Source: Pseudophaeomoniella oleicola (Eukaryota; Ascomycota; Eurotiomycetes; Phaeomoniellales; Phaeomoniellaceae). From it: a DNA stretch of 64,000 bases. Of this stretch, positions 63,210 to 64,000 are shown piece by piece. The notes below the pieces were generated by a model that was not told the DNA's origin, made no database searches, and was given only the letters and a program-made list of their open reading frames with translations. Position 1 is the first letter of the stretch, and each line of letters opens with the position of its first letter. The position numbers were made by a program, and so were the translations under genes. The stretch spans positions 62,001-126,000 of the forward strand of contig QWDQ01000050.1 in NCBI GenBank assembly GCA_003868215.1. Reading direction: 5' to 3'.

Positions 63210-64000
63210 ACGGCGTCATATTGATGACTGCAGTACCTATGTTCATGAGCATACTGGTAGAACAATTCTGTGCAATTCCATCAAGCTCAATCGAGGCTCT
63301 GAGACATTAGACAAGCGAAGCGCTGCGCCATGATACTCTTCCAAGACGATACATCAATCGGAACGAAAGTAAAGCTCTGGAAAGATTGGTCCACGACGCC
63401 AGGAGAAGAGAAGTTACATAGTGATATGTAGAAGTGAGGACCGGAAGAACAGTAAGTTGCTGAGCAGATCCTCGACTTCGGGCGGTGCAGATGTAAGGCG
63501 ATCTGGCTATCTAGGCACTAAGCCCAATCCAGTCTTTATCTAATTAAGCCTCCTCCAAGTGGTGGCTGGTGGCCCTGGTACTGACCTGAATATGCATTCA
63601 CATCGCCCAGGCAGACTGCATCATGTTGTCGTGAGTTCTGTTGGTCAACATCTATTATCTCCTTGACGAAATTCGGGAGACCGAAGCTGCTTGCTAACGT
63701 CTCACTTGTTATTGTCCCTATCAGTTCCCTGCTGCTCATGGAAAGGCTTCATCCCACTCTGTACTATCGTTATCATCTCCTATCGTCGTCCTTCTCCGGC
63801 TCGACCTTCACGAGTATGTTGGTATCTACATGGATTCTTCTCCCACCATGAATTTCATTGGTTACTAGCCACCTCTATCGCAATGCCCAGAATGCGACCC
63901 ATAATGCCACAACGCCGAGATAGGTATCTCCATAATCCGATCTACGTATAGGGAGGCCAATTAGCCCAGATGTGCCTGTCGATTGCTAGATATCGGCATG
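63210..64000. other. Window end, unresolved
   Basis: 791 bp in which I could not resolve a gene. It may contain upstream exons of the minus-strand frame at 62763-63209. Confidence 0.3.

Overview
The window reads as nuclear DNA of a filamentous ascomycete (Pezizomycotina). Protein-coding genes carry short GT-AG introns, mostly 41-130 nt with GTATGT/GTAAGT-like donors and CTAAC/CTGAC-like branch points. Families typical of or restricted to this group are present: a PTH11-like rhodopsin-domain protein, DAL5-type and MCT-type MFS transporters, an Ams2/Spt21 GATA factor, a Clr5-ankyrin protein and a small secreted cysteine protein. A nuclear tRNA-Pro with an intron fits the same picture. I cannot name the species.

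Layout. 0-2 kb: a retropepsin-like protein and a decayed tandem duplication. 2-7.5 kb: HIBCH-type hydrolase and NMD3 (divergent pair), then ACC deaminase. 7.5-22 kb: lineage-specific genes in open spacing (small hydrophilic protein, 2EXR/F-box-like protein, large membrane protein, PTH11-like receptor, ACS-family transporter, secreted Cys protein). 22-26.7 kb: a gene-poor stretch with TACGTA-centred palindromes. 26.7-50.6 kb: mostly conserved housekeeping genes: ATF/CREB bZIP, ESF2, eIF2-alpha-kinase-like, SPT21/Ams2, SmD2, RPA3, RutA-like flavin monooxygenase, ATP25 (N-terminal half only), CCA1, dihydroxyacetone kinase and an AMDase/maleate-isomerase-like enzyme. 51-54 kb: tRNA-Pro(AGG), a dead MCT-type transporter and relic sequence. 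54-64 kb: Clr5-ankyrin protein, UCH-type deubiquitinase, a simple-repeat-rich spacer, a secreted GH17 glucanase and an unassigned reading frame.

Functional links. RNA and translation genes are over-represented: NMD3 (60S export), ESF2 (18S rRNA processing), CCA1 (tRNA CCA ends), SmD2 (splicing), the eIF2-alpha kinase-like protein and ATP25. ATP25 and CCA1 share a 356-bp divergent promoter, and CCA1 appears to have a second, mitochondrial start in frame. Three enzymes have bacterial-looking relatives: ACC deaminase, RutA-like and AMDase-like. They are not clustered, so I do not claim a new pathway. I found no convincing undescribed multi-gene system. The strongest unusual signals are the CCA1 dual start, the Gly/Cys active site of the AMDase-like enzyme, the shortened ATP25, the 22-bp fold-back at 8.0 kb and the dispersed TACGTA palindromes.

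Exon models were built by hand from splice signals and frame continuity. They close exactly in frame, but no transcript evidence was available.
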